23,736 nt of DNA. Source: CAYOEZ01 sp964402955 (GTDB lineage Bacteria; Chloroflexota; DTOL01; DAOUCN01). The notes under the pieces were generated by a model. It worked only from the letters and a program-made list of their open reading frames with translations, was not told the origin of the DNA and made no database searches. The position numbers and the translations under genes were made by a program. The stretch spans positions 1 through 23,736 of the forward strand of contig CAYOEZ010000049.1 of assembly GCA_964402955.1 (NCBI GenBank), written 5' to 3'. This document shows, piece after piece, positions 15,604 to 22,449 of this stretch; the first letter of the stretch is position 1; each line of letters opens with the position of its first letter.

Positions 15604-16857
15604 CTACACGCCTGCCAGCGCCTGGTCAAAATCCTCCACGATGTCGTCGATCGCCTCGATGCCCACCGACACCCGCATGAGGCCGGGGGTGATGCCGTTG
15701 GCTCGCCGCGCCTCTTCCGTGAAGTTGATGTACTGGGACGACCACGGATGGATGACTAGCGTCTTACAGTCGCCCAGGTTGGCCTGGTGATATACCATCT
15801 TGAGCCGGCGGATGAACGTAAAGCACGCCTTCTCACCATCCAGCCCGAAGGCCAGCAGCGCGCCGTAGCCCTTGCCGGCAAACTGGCGTCTGGCCGTTTC
15901 CCGCCAGGGGCTGGCCGCCAGCCCCGGGAAGTTGACCCACTCTACCCTGGGATGCGCCTTCAGGAAGGCGGCGAGTTTTTTGGCGTTCTTCTGGTGACGT
16001 TCCATGCGTACCGCCAGGGTGTCCAACCCCAGCAGAGTCAGGTACGAGTGAAACGGGGCCTGCGTCGTGCCGAAGTTGATGTGAATCTCGCGCCACAGCT
16101 TGTCGATGTAGGCCAACTTGCCTTTGAGCGCCTTGTTAAGCTCGAAGTCTGGGTACTTGTCGTCCGGCCAGCCGAACGTTCCCCCATCGATGACCACCCC
16201 GCCCAGCGCCGAGCCATGCCCGTTGAGATACTTGGTGGTGGAATGGACCACGATGTCTGCTCCATGCTCTAGCGGTCGGAAGAGGTAGGGCGTGGCAAGG
16301 GTGTTGTCCACAATCAGCGGGGCGCGGCTGGCATGGGCCACGTCAGCCAGGGCGCGGATGTCGGGCACATCCATCTTGGGGTTGCCGATCGTCTCTACAT
16401 ACAGCAGTTTCGTCCGCTCACTGACGGCAGACTTCCAGGCGTCCAGGTCGCTGCTCTCCACCAATCGGACCGTGATGCCTAGCTTCTTGAGGACGTTGTT
16501 GAAGAGCAAGAACGTACCGAGGAAGAGCGAGTTGCCGGCCACAAACTCGTCGCCCGCCCGGCAGATGGCCAGCACCGCGTCCGTAATTGCTGCCATGCCC
16601 GAGCTGGTGACGATCGCGGCCTGTCCCCCCTCAAGCAGGCTCAGCCGTTTCTCCAGAGCATCGTTGGTGGGATTGCGCATCCGTTGGTAGATGAAGCCGG
16701 CTTCTTTGCCGGCAAAGACACCCGAAAGCTCCTCAGCGGTGTCAAAGCGATGAGCAACGTTTTGGTAAATGGGCGCCAGCGTTGCCGACGCCCACTTCTC
16801 GGGAGTTTGACCGCCATGGATGACCAGCGTCTCGAATCGCCACTCATTCCTGGGCAT
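15604..16857 (-). CDS. metY: O-acetylhomoserine (thiol)-lyase-like PLP enzyme (MetY type)
   Basis: A 417-residue Cys/Met-metabolism PLP-dependent enzyme. ATG 16857 (MPRNEWRFETLVIHGG) has GAGGAGG upstream; the longer frame lacks one. The PLP lysine is Lys209 in HSTTKYLNGHG, Asp184 lies in LIVDNTLATP, and YQRMRNPTNDALE (from residue 57) supplies the phosphate-contacting segment from the partner subunit. The family adds sulfide, or sulfur from a carrier thiocarboxylate, to O-acetylhomoserine to give homocysteine. In Wolinella succinogenes a MetY homologue takes sulfur from a carrier protein encoded in the same cluster. Two carriers, an E1 and a JAMM protease in this operon strongly suggest the same mode. 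Whether the acceptor here is homoserine- or serine-derived cannot be decided from sequence. Confidence 0.88.
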   Translation of the reverse strand: MPRNEWRFETLVIHGGQTPEKWASATLAPIYQNVAHRFDTAEELSGVFAGKEAGFIYQRMRNPTNDALEKRLSLLEGGQAAIVTSSGMAAITDAVLAICRAGDEFVAGNSLFLGTFLLFNNVLKKLGITVRLVESSDLDAWKSAVSERTKLLYVETIGNPKMDVPDIRALADVAHASRAPLIVDNTLATPYLFRPLEHGADIVVHSTTKYLNGHGSALGGVVIDGGTFGWPDDKYPDFELNKALKGKLAYIDKLWREIHINFGTTQAPFHSYLTLLGLDTLAVRMERHQKNAKKLAAFLKAHPRVEWVNFPGLAASPWRETARRQFAGKGYGALLAFGLDGEKACFTFIRRLKMVYHQANLGDCKTLVIHPWSSQYINFTEEARRANGITPGLMRVSVGIEAIDDIVEDFDQALAGV

Positions 16858-16894
16858 GCAAGCATTCCTCCTCTGTGGCCGCGGCCGCCACGCT

Positions 16895-17500
16895 TCAGAC
16901 AAAGAGCGTTACGTCTGCTTCGGAAGCGAAATCGAGAAAGGCCGCAGCCCCGGCCAGACTCACACCAGCGATCAGGTCCTTATCCGTCACTCCCATCACC
17001 CCCATTGTTGTGGTGCAGCCCATCAGTTGCACCCCGCTGCTCTGGGCCTCATCGAGCAACTCGCGGATTGTGGGGATGTTGGCGCGGCGGAACCAGCTCT
17101 TCATCATCTCGGTCGCCATCAGGGTCATGCCAGGCAGCATACCCAGGGCATTGGGAACGGGAACGGGCATGGCCGGGTTACCAACGGAGGGAACCTTGAG
17201 CGCAGCCAGCTTGCTCCGGTTGATGATGTCAAGGCCGTAGAAGGTGAAGAAGACTCCTGCCTCCCAGCCCAGGGCAGCCGCCGTCGTCGCCAGGATGAGG
17301 GGAGGGTACGCCATGTCAAGACTGCCCTTCGAGGCCACCAGAGCCAGTCGTTTCTTGCGCTTGGGTCCCGCAGGGGGCTGCGCCTGTCGCGCCGCCAGGG
17401 CCTGCAGATGTGGTTGCAGGATCGCATCCACCCGCTCTTGCACTTTGGCCTCGATCAGGGCTTCGATCTGACTCTCGCTCAACGCATCTGTTGTTGCCAC
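16895..17500 (-). CDS. DsrE2-type sulfurtransferase-like protein (DsrE/DsrF/DrsH family)
   Basis: A 201-residue protein starting at a GTG (17500) with GAGG upstream. A helical, charged N-terminus (about 8-40) and a basic linker lead to the DsrE_2 core. Typical segments are KGSLDMAYPPLILATTAAAL (58-77), GVFFTFYGLDI (82-92), PNALGMLPGM and MGCTTTMGVMGV. The only cysteine in the protein is Cys162 in the last segment, the expected persulfide-carrying residue. DsrE-family proteins pass sulfane sulfur to or from TusA and rhodaneses in many sulfur-metabolising organisms. Its place between TusA and the MetY-like gene fits a relay function. The core is hydrophobic, so membrane association is possible. 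Confidence 0.88.
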   Translation of the reverse strand: MATTDALSESQIEALIEAKVQERVDAILQPHLQALAARQAQPPAGPKRKKRLALVASKGSLDMAYPPLILATTAAALGWEAGVFFTFYGLDIINRSKLAALKVPSVGNPAMPVPVPNALGMLPGMTLMATEMMKSWFRRANIPTIRELLDEAQSSGVQLMGCTTTMGVMGVTDKDLIAGVSLAGAAAFLDFASEADVTLFV

Positions 17501-17543
17501 TATCGTAACCTCAACTTTCTAGTTAGCGCAATGGGCGGGCCGA

Positions 17544-17804
17544 TCAAATCGGCCTCGCCTTGCGCAAGTAGTAGACATACTCATCGCCGTTCTTGTCGCC
17601 GTTCTTGAAGGCCCCCAGCAGCTCATGGCCGGTGTTGCGTGAAAAGGCCGGGAAGTCGGCCCATGAGCCAGGATCAGTGGCAATCACCTTGAGCACCTGG
17701 CCGGGCTGTAGGTCGTCCATCGCGTGCTTCGTGCGAATCACCGGCACCGGGCACAGGGTGCGGCGGCAGTCAAGAATCTGATCTTCTTTCAGTTGGGTTA
17801 TCAT
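17544..17804 (-). CDS. tusA: TusA-family sulfur carrier
   Basis: An 86-residue protein with the TusA signature LCPVPVIRTKHAM; Cys18 of the CPxP motif is the expected persulfide site and Cys13 is an additional cysteine. The long frame extends to 18134, but the extra part lies over the next gene out of frame and is meaningless. ATG 17804 is preceded by AAAGGA. A loop rich in Gly/Asp/Lys (KNGDKNGDEYVYY) precedes the last strand. TusA shuttles sulfane sulfur between donors such as rhodanese or DsrE and downstream acceptors. Placed next to a YeeE-type importer it resembles the TsuA-TsuB (YeeE-YeeD) thiosulfate-uptake pair. Confidence 0.9.
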   Translation of the reverse strand: MITQLKEDQILDCRRTLCPVPVIRTKHAMDDLQPGQVLKVIATDPGSWADFPAFSRNTGHELLGAFKNGDKNGDEYVYYLRKARPI

Positions 17805-17860
17805 GTCAGTCCTTTCCGTGTTTTTCAATGGTTCGTCGTGAACACCTTGGCGCCCTTCAT

Positions 17861-18322
17861 CTAGCCCTTGCGAACGGCGACTGTCCAGGCGCTCGGCCCC
17901 ACCTGGGTGACCTCCAGGACACCATGGCCGGCGTCTCCCAGCCCCAGGCTCAGGCTCGCCACGGCCGCCCGCTTGTCCACAAGAACCTGGAGGACCTGGC
18001 CGCTCCCCATGCCTTGCAGCTCCTGCTGTACGTGAGCCACCAGCCCAGGGCCGGCCTGCCCCTTCAGGTCCACGGTGCGGGCCACACGCTCGGCGGCCTC
18101 TACTGCACCACCCTTGTAGATGCTGATTTGCCATTCCGAAGGGCCCAGTCCGCTGACGGCGTATGCCAACCCACGACGCCTGGCCTGTGTTGGAATGGTC
18201 TCCAGGGCAGGGGGATGGTCGGTGATCACCTCAAGCACGTCACCCTCGGCCAGGCGGCTCATGGCCTCAACGGCCTTCATCATCGGATAGGGGCAGATCT
18301 CACCCCGTACATCCAGCTTCAT
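17861..18322 (-). CDS. Tandem TusA protein with degenerate second domain
   Basis: A 153-residue protein made of two TusA-like units. Domain 1 (1-70) starts MKLDVRGEICPYPMMKA with the catalytic Cys10 in CPYP. Domain 2 (about 84-153) repeats the fold: VDLKGQAGPGLVAHVQQEL aligns with the active-site helix, but the cysteine position is Gly91 (AGPG) and there is no cysteine in the domain at all. Both units end in matching strands (SEWQISIYKGG and SAWTVAVRKG). I chose ATG 18322 because AGGAGG lies 6 nt before it; the in-frame GTG at 18328 overlaps the spacer of that site. The second domain probably serves a structural or docking role. It lies 12 bp after the YeeE-like gene. Confidence 0.88.
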   Translation of the reverse strand: MKLDVRGEICPYPMMKAVEAMSRLAEGDVLEVITDHPPALETIPTQARRRGLAYAVSGLGPSEWQISIYKGGAVEAAERVARTVDLKGQAGPGLVAHVQQELQGMGSGQVLQVLVDKRAAVASLSLGLGDAGHGVLEVTQVGPSAWTVAVRKG

Positions 18323-18334
18323 CGTCACCCTCCT

Positions 18335-19558
18335 CTACGCCAACCGCTTGATGACATACACGCCCACGAGCGATCCCACCGCCAGCCCGACGGCGAACAG
18401 CCAGCCATTGAGGGCCAGGGCCGGGATGGCTGAGAAGAAAGCGCCGACGTTGCAGCCGATGGCCAGCCGGGAACCATAGCCCATGAGCACACCGCCGACC
18501 AACGACTGAGCATAGCGCACCGGCTTACCTGGCCGTCGCCATTTGAACTCACTGGCCAGGAGCGCCGCGATGAGCGCACCCACGACGATGCCGACGTTGA
18601 TCATCGTGCCATCGCTCAGCCAGGGCACGTTCTTGAGCAGCCCCACCCCCGGCGACTTGTCGGCGTAGTACAGGAGGTTTTGGGCCGGGTAGCCGGCGTT
18701 GTAGGCTATCCAGCCCGCCCACCGTGATACCTCCGTTGTGATGCCCCAGGGCTTGGAGTAGAGATATTCAAAGATATTGAGCAGGCCGAGGGCTACCCCG
18801 CCCAGAACAGCGGGCCACGCCCGGCGGAAGACCGTCCGGTAGAGGGCAGCCATACGCTCGCCGAAGGTGACGGTCTCGGGTTCGGCCTTTTCCTGCCGGT
18901 AGATGCCGCCACCACGGGACTCCCACCAGGTGACGGCCAGATAGGCCAGGAACAGGGCAACGAGATTGACCGCGACGGCGCCACCCCAACCCAGAGACTG
19001 GGGCAGCCACACTTTGGGCGCGGCGGCGATGACACCGTTCCACCACAAGTCCCAGCTCATGGCCAGGCCGAACATGCCAAGAAGCATCCCACCCAGAGCG
19101 ACCCACGAGGCCACGTATCCCTCGCCGATACGGTACAAGGTCCCCGAGGCGCAGCCGCCGGCCATGACCATGCCCAGGCCGAAGAGCAGCCCTCCCACCA
19201 GAGTGCCGACACCCAGCGGCGTGACACTTGAGGGCAGCTTGCTCATGTCTGGTGAAGCCTTGTACATGACCAGGGTGAAGCCGATGGTCGCCACGGCCAT
19301 GCCGGCGATGATCCCCTTGATCACCCGGCCGTCCTGAAGAAGATACAGATCACGGAAGGCCGAGGCAAAGCAGAAGCGGCTCCGTTGCAAGACGAAGCCA
19401 AAGGTCAGTCCGAACACCCAGAACACGGCCAGGTTGGCATAGGTCACACCATAGTCGTAAGCGACATACGTCGCTGCCGCCAGTGCCACCAGGCCCAGGG
19501 CTGTCTGCCGGTTGATCGCAGCAGCCCACGAGGAGACACTCTTTGCTTGCACAGCCAT
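18335..19558 (-). CDS. YeeE/YedE (TsuA)-family thiosulfate/sulfur transporter
   Basis: A 407-residue polytopic membrane protein with about nine or more hydrophobic helices and two internally related halves. The three cysteines expected in thiosulfate-conducting YeeE are present: Cys63 (QRSRFCFASAFRD), Cys136 (MAGGCASGTLYRIGEG) and Cys369 (GSRLAIGCNVGAFFS). In characterised YeeE these line a relay through which thiosulfate moves by hydrogen bonding, and a TusA-like partner receives it inside. Two TusA-type genes follow immediately, matching that pairing. ATG 19558 has AAGGGG upstream. It supplies the entry point for sulfur in the operon and implies that an external sulfane compound rather than sulfate is used. 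Confidence 0.92.
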   Translation of the reverse strand: MAVQAKSVSSWAAAINRQTALGLVALAAATYVAYDYGVTYANLAVFWVFGLTFGFVLQRSRFCFASAFRDLYLLQDGRVIKGIIAGMAVATIGFTLVMYKASPDMSKLPSSVTPLGVGTLVGGLLFGLGMVMAGGCASGTLYRIGEGYVASWVALGGMLLGMFGLAMSWDLWWNGVIAAAPKVWLPQSLGWGGAVAVNLVALFLAYLAVTWWESRGGGIYRQEKAEPETVTFGERMAALYRTVFRRAWPAVLGGVALGLLNIFEYLYSKPWGITTEVSRWAGWIAYNAGYPAQNLLYYADKSPGVGLLKNVPWLSDGTMINVGIVVGALIAALLASEFKWRRPGKPVRYAQSLVGGVLMGYGSRLAIGCNVGAFFSAIPALALNGWLFAVGLAVGSLVGVYVIKRLA

Positions 19559-19588
19559 TTTGATTTCCCCTTCCTTGCGAATCCTCAG

Positions 19589-20431
19589 CTATGTCGGTGA
19601 CACCTCAACGGCTTCGGTCCGCCGGTGAGGGATGCCGCAGAACTCGTCGTAGTCAATCAGGTGCGTGATCGTGGGATTGTCGCCACAGACCGGACAGGCC
19701 GGGTCGCGCCGGATGCGCACGGTCGTAAAGTCGAGATCCAGCGCGTCGAAGATCAGCAGGCGACCGATGAGCGGCTCGCCGATGCCCAGAACGAGCTTGA
19801 TCGTCTCCAGCGCCTGGAGGGAACCGATGATCCCCGGCAGCACGCCCAAAACACCCGCCTCGGCGCATGTGGGTACCGCGCCTGGCGGAGGCGGCGCCGG
19901 GAAAAGACAGCGGTAACACGGCCCGCCCCGGGCCGGATCATACACAGTTACCTGCCCCTCGAACTGAAGGATGCTGCCGTCCACCAGCGGCTTGCCCAGG
20001 AGAGCGCAGGCGTCATTGACCAGGTAGCGGGTGGGGAAGTTATCCGACCCATTGACGACGATGTCGTATTCGCTCAGGATGTCCAGGGCATTCTCCGAAC
20101 TCAACTGCACCTGGTGGCCGATCACCCGCACATCGGGGTTGATCGACTGAAGTGTGTCAGCGGCTGATTCGGTCTTGGGCCGGCCAACATCGGCCGTATG
20201 GTGCAGAATCTGGCGCTGCAGGTTCGACACGTCGACAACATCGTAGTCAACGATCCCCAGTGTGCCAACCCCCGCGGCAGCCAGATACAGTGAGGCCGGC
20301 GATCCCAGCCCTCCTGCTCCCACCAGCAGCACTTTGGCGCCGAGCAGCTTGCGCTGCCCCTTGCCGCCGACATTCTTCAGAATGATGTGCCGGCTGTATC
20401 GTAGAACCTGCTCCGGTGTCAACTGTGCCAT
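19589..20431 (-). CDS. ThiF/MoeB-type E1 adenylyltransferase for the sulfur carriers
   Basis: A 280-residue E1-like enzyme that adenylates the C-terminal glycine of a MoaD/ThiS-like carrier. Motifs include RYSRHIIL with Arg11 and Arg14, the nucleotide-binding GAGGLGS (38-44), SNLQRQILH, GSDNF (Asp130), two CxxC pairs for zinc (Cys172/175 and Cys246/249) and the conserved Cys189 in PTCAEAGVLG. It has no C-terminal rhodanese domain, unlike MoeZ or MOCS3; a separate rhodanese in the operon can fill that role. ATG 20431 lies one base after the TAA of the JAMM gene with only a weak ribosome-binding site, so translation is probably coupled. This pairing of JAMM and E1 genes is typical of carrier-based cysteine or homocysteine synthesis. 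Confidence 0.92.
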   Translation of the reverse strand: MAQLTPEQVLRYSRHIILKNVGGKGQRKLLGAKVLLVGAGGLGSPASLYLAAAGVGTLGIVDYDVVDVSNLQRQILHHTADVGRPKTESAADTLQSINPDVRVIGHQVQLSSENALDILSEYDIVVNGSDNFPTRYLVNDACALLGKPLVDGSILQFEGQVTVYDPARGGPCYRCLFPAPPPPGAVPTCAEAGVLGVLPGIIGSLQALETIKLVLGIGEPLIGRLLIFDALDLDFTTVRIRRDPACPVCGDNPTITHLIDYDEFCGIPHRRTEAVEVSPT

Positions 20432-20432
20432 C

Positions 20433-20846
20433 TTACTCTATCTCCAGTTGTTCTTCGACCACCTCGCCGAGTTCATCGAGGTCGAGGGGGTCTCTTTTCG
20501 AGATGCGAAAGATCCGTACGCTGGGATGGACGCTGTCTTGCAGGGAGACCAGGACATAGCGCACGGGCCAGAACGCCTTGCTGCGGTCGGTGGGCGAGGG
20601 ATACGCCGCGGTCACCAGATGCGAATGGAAGACCGCCAGCAGCCGTTCTGCGTCATCCAACTCCGCCAGGCGGAGATAACCCGCTGGCGTCAACTCGTAT
20701 GTGTACGGGCTGTGATCGGCGTTCTCCAGGCAATGGACAGCAGCCACCGTATCGCCAACACCCTCTAGAACGCCGCAGGCCTCGTTGGGAGCCTCGGCCT
20801 GGGCATGCTGGATCATGGTATTGATATGAGCTTGTGAGAGACGCAT
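20433..20846 (-). CDS. JAMM/MPN+ metalloprotease for a sulfur-carrier protein (Mec/HcyD type)
   Basis: A 137-residue single-domain zinc protease. The complete JAMM motif is visible: Glu22 in NEACGVLEG, His74-x-His76, seven residues, Ser84 and Asp87 (FHSHLVTAAYPSPTD). Prokaryotic homologues of this size either trim residues after a carrier's Gly-Gly (QbsD, HcyD) or release cysteine from a CysO-cysteine adduct (Mec+). One carrier in this operon ends GGGAR, so trimming is the natural job; peptide release after sulfur transfer is an alternative. ATG 20846 follows GGAG. It is coupled to the E1 gene downstream (1-nt gap) and separated from the rhodanese gene by a 375-bp gap. Confidence 0.92.
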   Translation of the reverse strand: MRLSQAHINTMIQHAQAEAPNEACGVLEGVGDTVAAVHCLENADHSPYTYELTPAGYLRLAELDDAERLLAVFHSHLVTAAYPSPTDRSKAFWPVRYVLVSLQDSVHPSVRIFRISKRDPLDLDELGEVVEEQLEIE

Positions 20847-21221
20847 GGAAACTCCGCACTGTGTATCGTTACCTGTTGACGTGTGGGAAAGGTGTCGGCT
20901 TCGTCGCCGGGGTGTGGCTTGGCATCGCCGAAGGCCGGAGGGCGCCAGATGGGTGCTCTGGCCCGGTCACAGGACCTGCTCGCTGGGGGAAGTCGCACGG
21001 CCAGTGTCAAGCCATGCGGCGTCCGTCTGTCGAGCACCCGAGCAGCAGCACCGGGGCGCAAGGGTATGGACGCGGGAGCAGACCTGTGAGCGTTGGGGAT
21101 TCGGAGCAGGACGAACCTCGTGTCCGATTCCTAATCCCTCATCGTGACTCCTGAACCGGTCTGCCCCCGCCTGAGACAGATGCATAGCAGGGCAAAGGTG
21201 CGCATCATGGCTCCTTCATAC
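20847..21221 (-). other. 375-bp gap within the sulfur operon; no confident gene
   Basis: No frame here has protein-family character. The only item of note is a 25-codon frame at 21131-21208 with AAGGAG directly before two Met codons and two cysteines (LLCICL). I see no recognisable riboswitch core and no good promoter: TTGACA occurs on the minus strand near 21006-21011 but lacks a matching -10 box. The gap is unusual in an otherwise tightly packed operon and may be a decayed gene or an unrecognised leader of the JAMM-E1 part. Confidence 0.4.
21131..21208 (-). CDS. Possible 25-residue peptide with Cys pair (leader-like)
   Basis: The frame begins with two adjacent Met codons preceded by AAGGAG, 13 bp after the rhodanese stop, and reads MMRTFALLCICLRRGQ followed by a polar tail ending VTMRD. 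Two cysteines and the position inside a sulfur operon are suggestive of a translated leader or small membrane peptide. Its short length and lack of a recognisable family make it weak; it could be chance. Confidence 0.25.
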   Translation of the reverse strand: MMRTFALLCICLRRGQTGSGVTMRD

Positions 21222-21596
21222 CTACTTCTCGACAGGATAGCCGCGGGCGATCCAGTCTTTCGTACCGCCCTGCACGTTATAGACGTTGGAAAGACCCAAG
21301 GCGACGGCCATCTCACAGGCCACCGCGCTGCGCTCACCGACAGCGCACACGAAAACCAGGTTATCCCTGGTCAGGAACTCACGGGGCTGGCGCAACAGGG
21401 TATTCAGGGGCACCAGGCGCGCGCCGGGAATGTGACCGGTCTTGTACTCCCCTGGCTCACGCACGTCAATCAACTGGACCTGGCCGCTATCAATGAGCTG
21501 CCTGGCCGCGTCAACGTTAATCCGGTGGAAGGCTTCGCGCTCTTCCTGCCCAGCTTCTTTCGTGGCTGGCTCTTGCTTCTCAGAAGGCCACTTCAT
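21222..21596 (-). CDS. Single-domain rhodanese sulfurtransferase
   Basis: A 124-residue protein with a short charged N-terminal extension (1-22) and a complete rhodanese domain: LIDVREPGEYKTGHIPGARLVP (42-63) and the active-site loop CAVGERS with Cys84. The frame has a GTG 15 nt further upstream, but GAGGAG lies 7 nt before ATG 21596 and overlaps that GTG, so ATG is chosen. Rhodaneses take sulfane sulfur from thiosulfate or a persulfide and hand it on; here the likely acceptor is the adenylated carrier bound by the ThiF-like E1 or TusA. A six-residue loop with CxxGxR-like form is typical of thiosulfate-type enzymes, though donor preference cannot be read with certainty. Confidence 0.9.
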   Translation of the reverse strand: MKWPSEKQEPATKEAGQEEREAFHRINVDAARQLIDSGQVQLIDVREPGEYKTGHIPGARLVPLNTLLRQPREFLTRDNLVFVCAVGERSAVACEMAVALGLSNVYNVQGGTKDWIARGYPVEK

Positions 21597-21670
21597 GCCG
21601 TATCTCCTCACGTGTTTGGGCCAGAGAGGCCAGAGGTAGCTTCCCAGACCCGCTCTCTATATCCCTGTGG

Positions 21671-21946
21671 TTACCGCGCACCTCCGCCCATGTCCGGGAT
21701 GAAGAGAACCTCATCCTTTTCCCCAAGTTCTGCCAGCGAATCGTGCGCGTCGCGCACGACCTTACCATTGACAAAGACGTTGATGAACCGTTTGATGCGG
21801 CCATCGGGCTCACATACCTGGTCTCTGAAGCCCGGAAAGCGCGAATCGAGTCGGTCAACCAAAGCGCCGACGGTGGGCGCCGATTCCTCGATGACGGGCT
21901 GGCCGCTGGTGAGAGCACGCAGGGAAGAAGGGATGCGAACGATCAT
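21671..21946 (-). CDS. MoaD/CysO-like sulfur carrier with masked Gly-Gly (tail GGGAR)
   Basis: A 91-residue beta-grasp protein, first gene after the T-box. Its body (MIVRIPSSLRALTSGQPVIE, then RFINVFVNGKVVRDAHDSL and DEVLFIPDMGGGAR) matches CysO/MoaD-like carriers used in amino-acid biosynthesis more than molybdopterin-synthase MoaD. The C-terminus does not end at Gly-Gly but carries extra residues (Gly-Ala-Arg or Ala-Arg). QbsE and HcyS carriers are synthesised with such short tails and need a JAMM protease to expose Gly-Gly before adenylation; the JAMM gene two genes downstream supplies it. ATG 21946 follows GAGGAG. The operon therefore encodes one ready and one pro-form carrier. Confidence 0.9.
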   Translation of the reverse strand: MIVRIPSSLRALTSGQPVIEESAPTVGALVDRLDSRFPGFRDQVCEPDGRIKRFINVFVNGKVVRDAHDSLAELGEKDEVLFIPDMGGGAR

Positions 21947-22071
21947 ACTGGCTCCTCGCCCTTCCGCGAGCCGCCGATCGCTGGCCCTGACACATAGCCC
22001 AGCATCCGGCCGCCCGCTGAAGAATGTAAGTATAGTTTTATGATAACATACGATGTGATTCTTCGCTCAGA

Positions 22072-22108
22072 CAAAACGAAAAGACCCCTCGTCTGGGGAC
22101 GAGAGGTC
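22072..22108 (-). terminator. T-box intrinsic terminator
   Basis: On the minus strand an 11-bp GC-rich stem (22098-22108 with 22083-22093, one G-U pair) closes a 4-nt loop and is followed by TTTTCGTTTTG. It lies directly after the conserved T-box sequence, so the antiterminator and terminator folds compete, as in transcription-regulating T-boxes. Confidence 0.93.
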
Positions 22109-22384
22109 CTCGTGGTACCACCCCAATCTGTTACTGCCTCACGGCGAGCAACCTTCACAGGTACCGAAACGCGCGTAACGGCGCTTCGAAACCCCGGCCT
22201 GTGATAACGGTGGCCGATTGACCCTTTGGGGTCCTCCGACTCAGCCTACTAGATACGCCACACTGGGGCGTCTTTCGGCCTGTGGCTCAGGGATGCACGC
22301 ACACCGGTTCCCGGGCGCCGATTCTCAGCAACCTCGGTTCTCTGTAGCCCGTCGCGTCCGGCGTACTCTTCCCATCATTGCCTT
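22072..22384 (-). ncRNA. T-box riboswitch controlling the sulfur operon
   Basis: On the minus strand the conserved antiterminator sequence GGGGTGGTACCACG (22124-22111) precedes an intrinsic terminator. Stem I begins near 22384 with a GGC/GCC base, K-turn-like AATGA/TGAG, then AGAGTA on the 5' side, and the distal ACAGAGAACCGAGG...GCTGAGAATCGG features. Stem III is TCACAGG/CCTGTGA. The specifier loop's 3' side reads TGCGTGCA, placing the codon at 22297-22295 as UGC (Cys), followed by the usual purine and the GGGA/TCCC helix. The acceptor-pairing bulge is UGGU (22120-22117), which predicts a tRNA ending ACCA. An additional hairpin upstream of Stem I (about 22393-22428) is not a standard part. 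Confidence 0.93.
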
Positions 22385-22449
22385 AGATATGAAGCTGGCT
22401 CTACAGCGATTGCGCTGCAAAGCCAGCGTTGGCCCATTTCATTGCAGCG

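Noticed and set aside
15484..15610. Short minus-strand frame (about 40 codons) between the metY-like and MoaD-like genes
   Set aside because: The AGGAG touches its ATG with no spacing and the translation is Arg/Ser-rich without similarity.
17805..18134. 110-residue N-terminal extension of the TusA frame
   Set aside because: It overlaps the tandem TusA gene in another frame, is Gly/Arg/Pro-rich, and the ATG at 17804 has a ribosome-binding site giving a normal-length TusA.
20847..21221. SAM, cobalamin or other riboswitch before the JAMM gene
   Set aside because: I looked for the conserved cores of SAM-I and cobalamin switches and found neither.
21943..22005. 20-codon frame whose TGA overlaps the ATG of the first sulfur carrier
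   Set aside because: No clear ribosome-binding site and no recognisable features; the ATGA overlap is likely chance.
22020..22060. AT-rich segment with TATACT after the T-box terminator, as a second promoter
   Set aside because: No -35 element at suitable spacing, and it would bypass the T-box.
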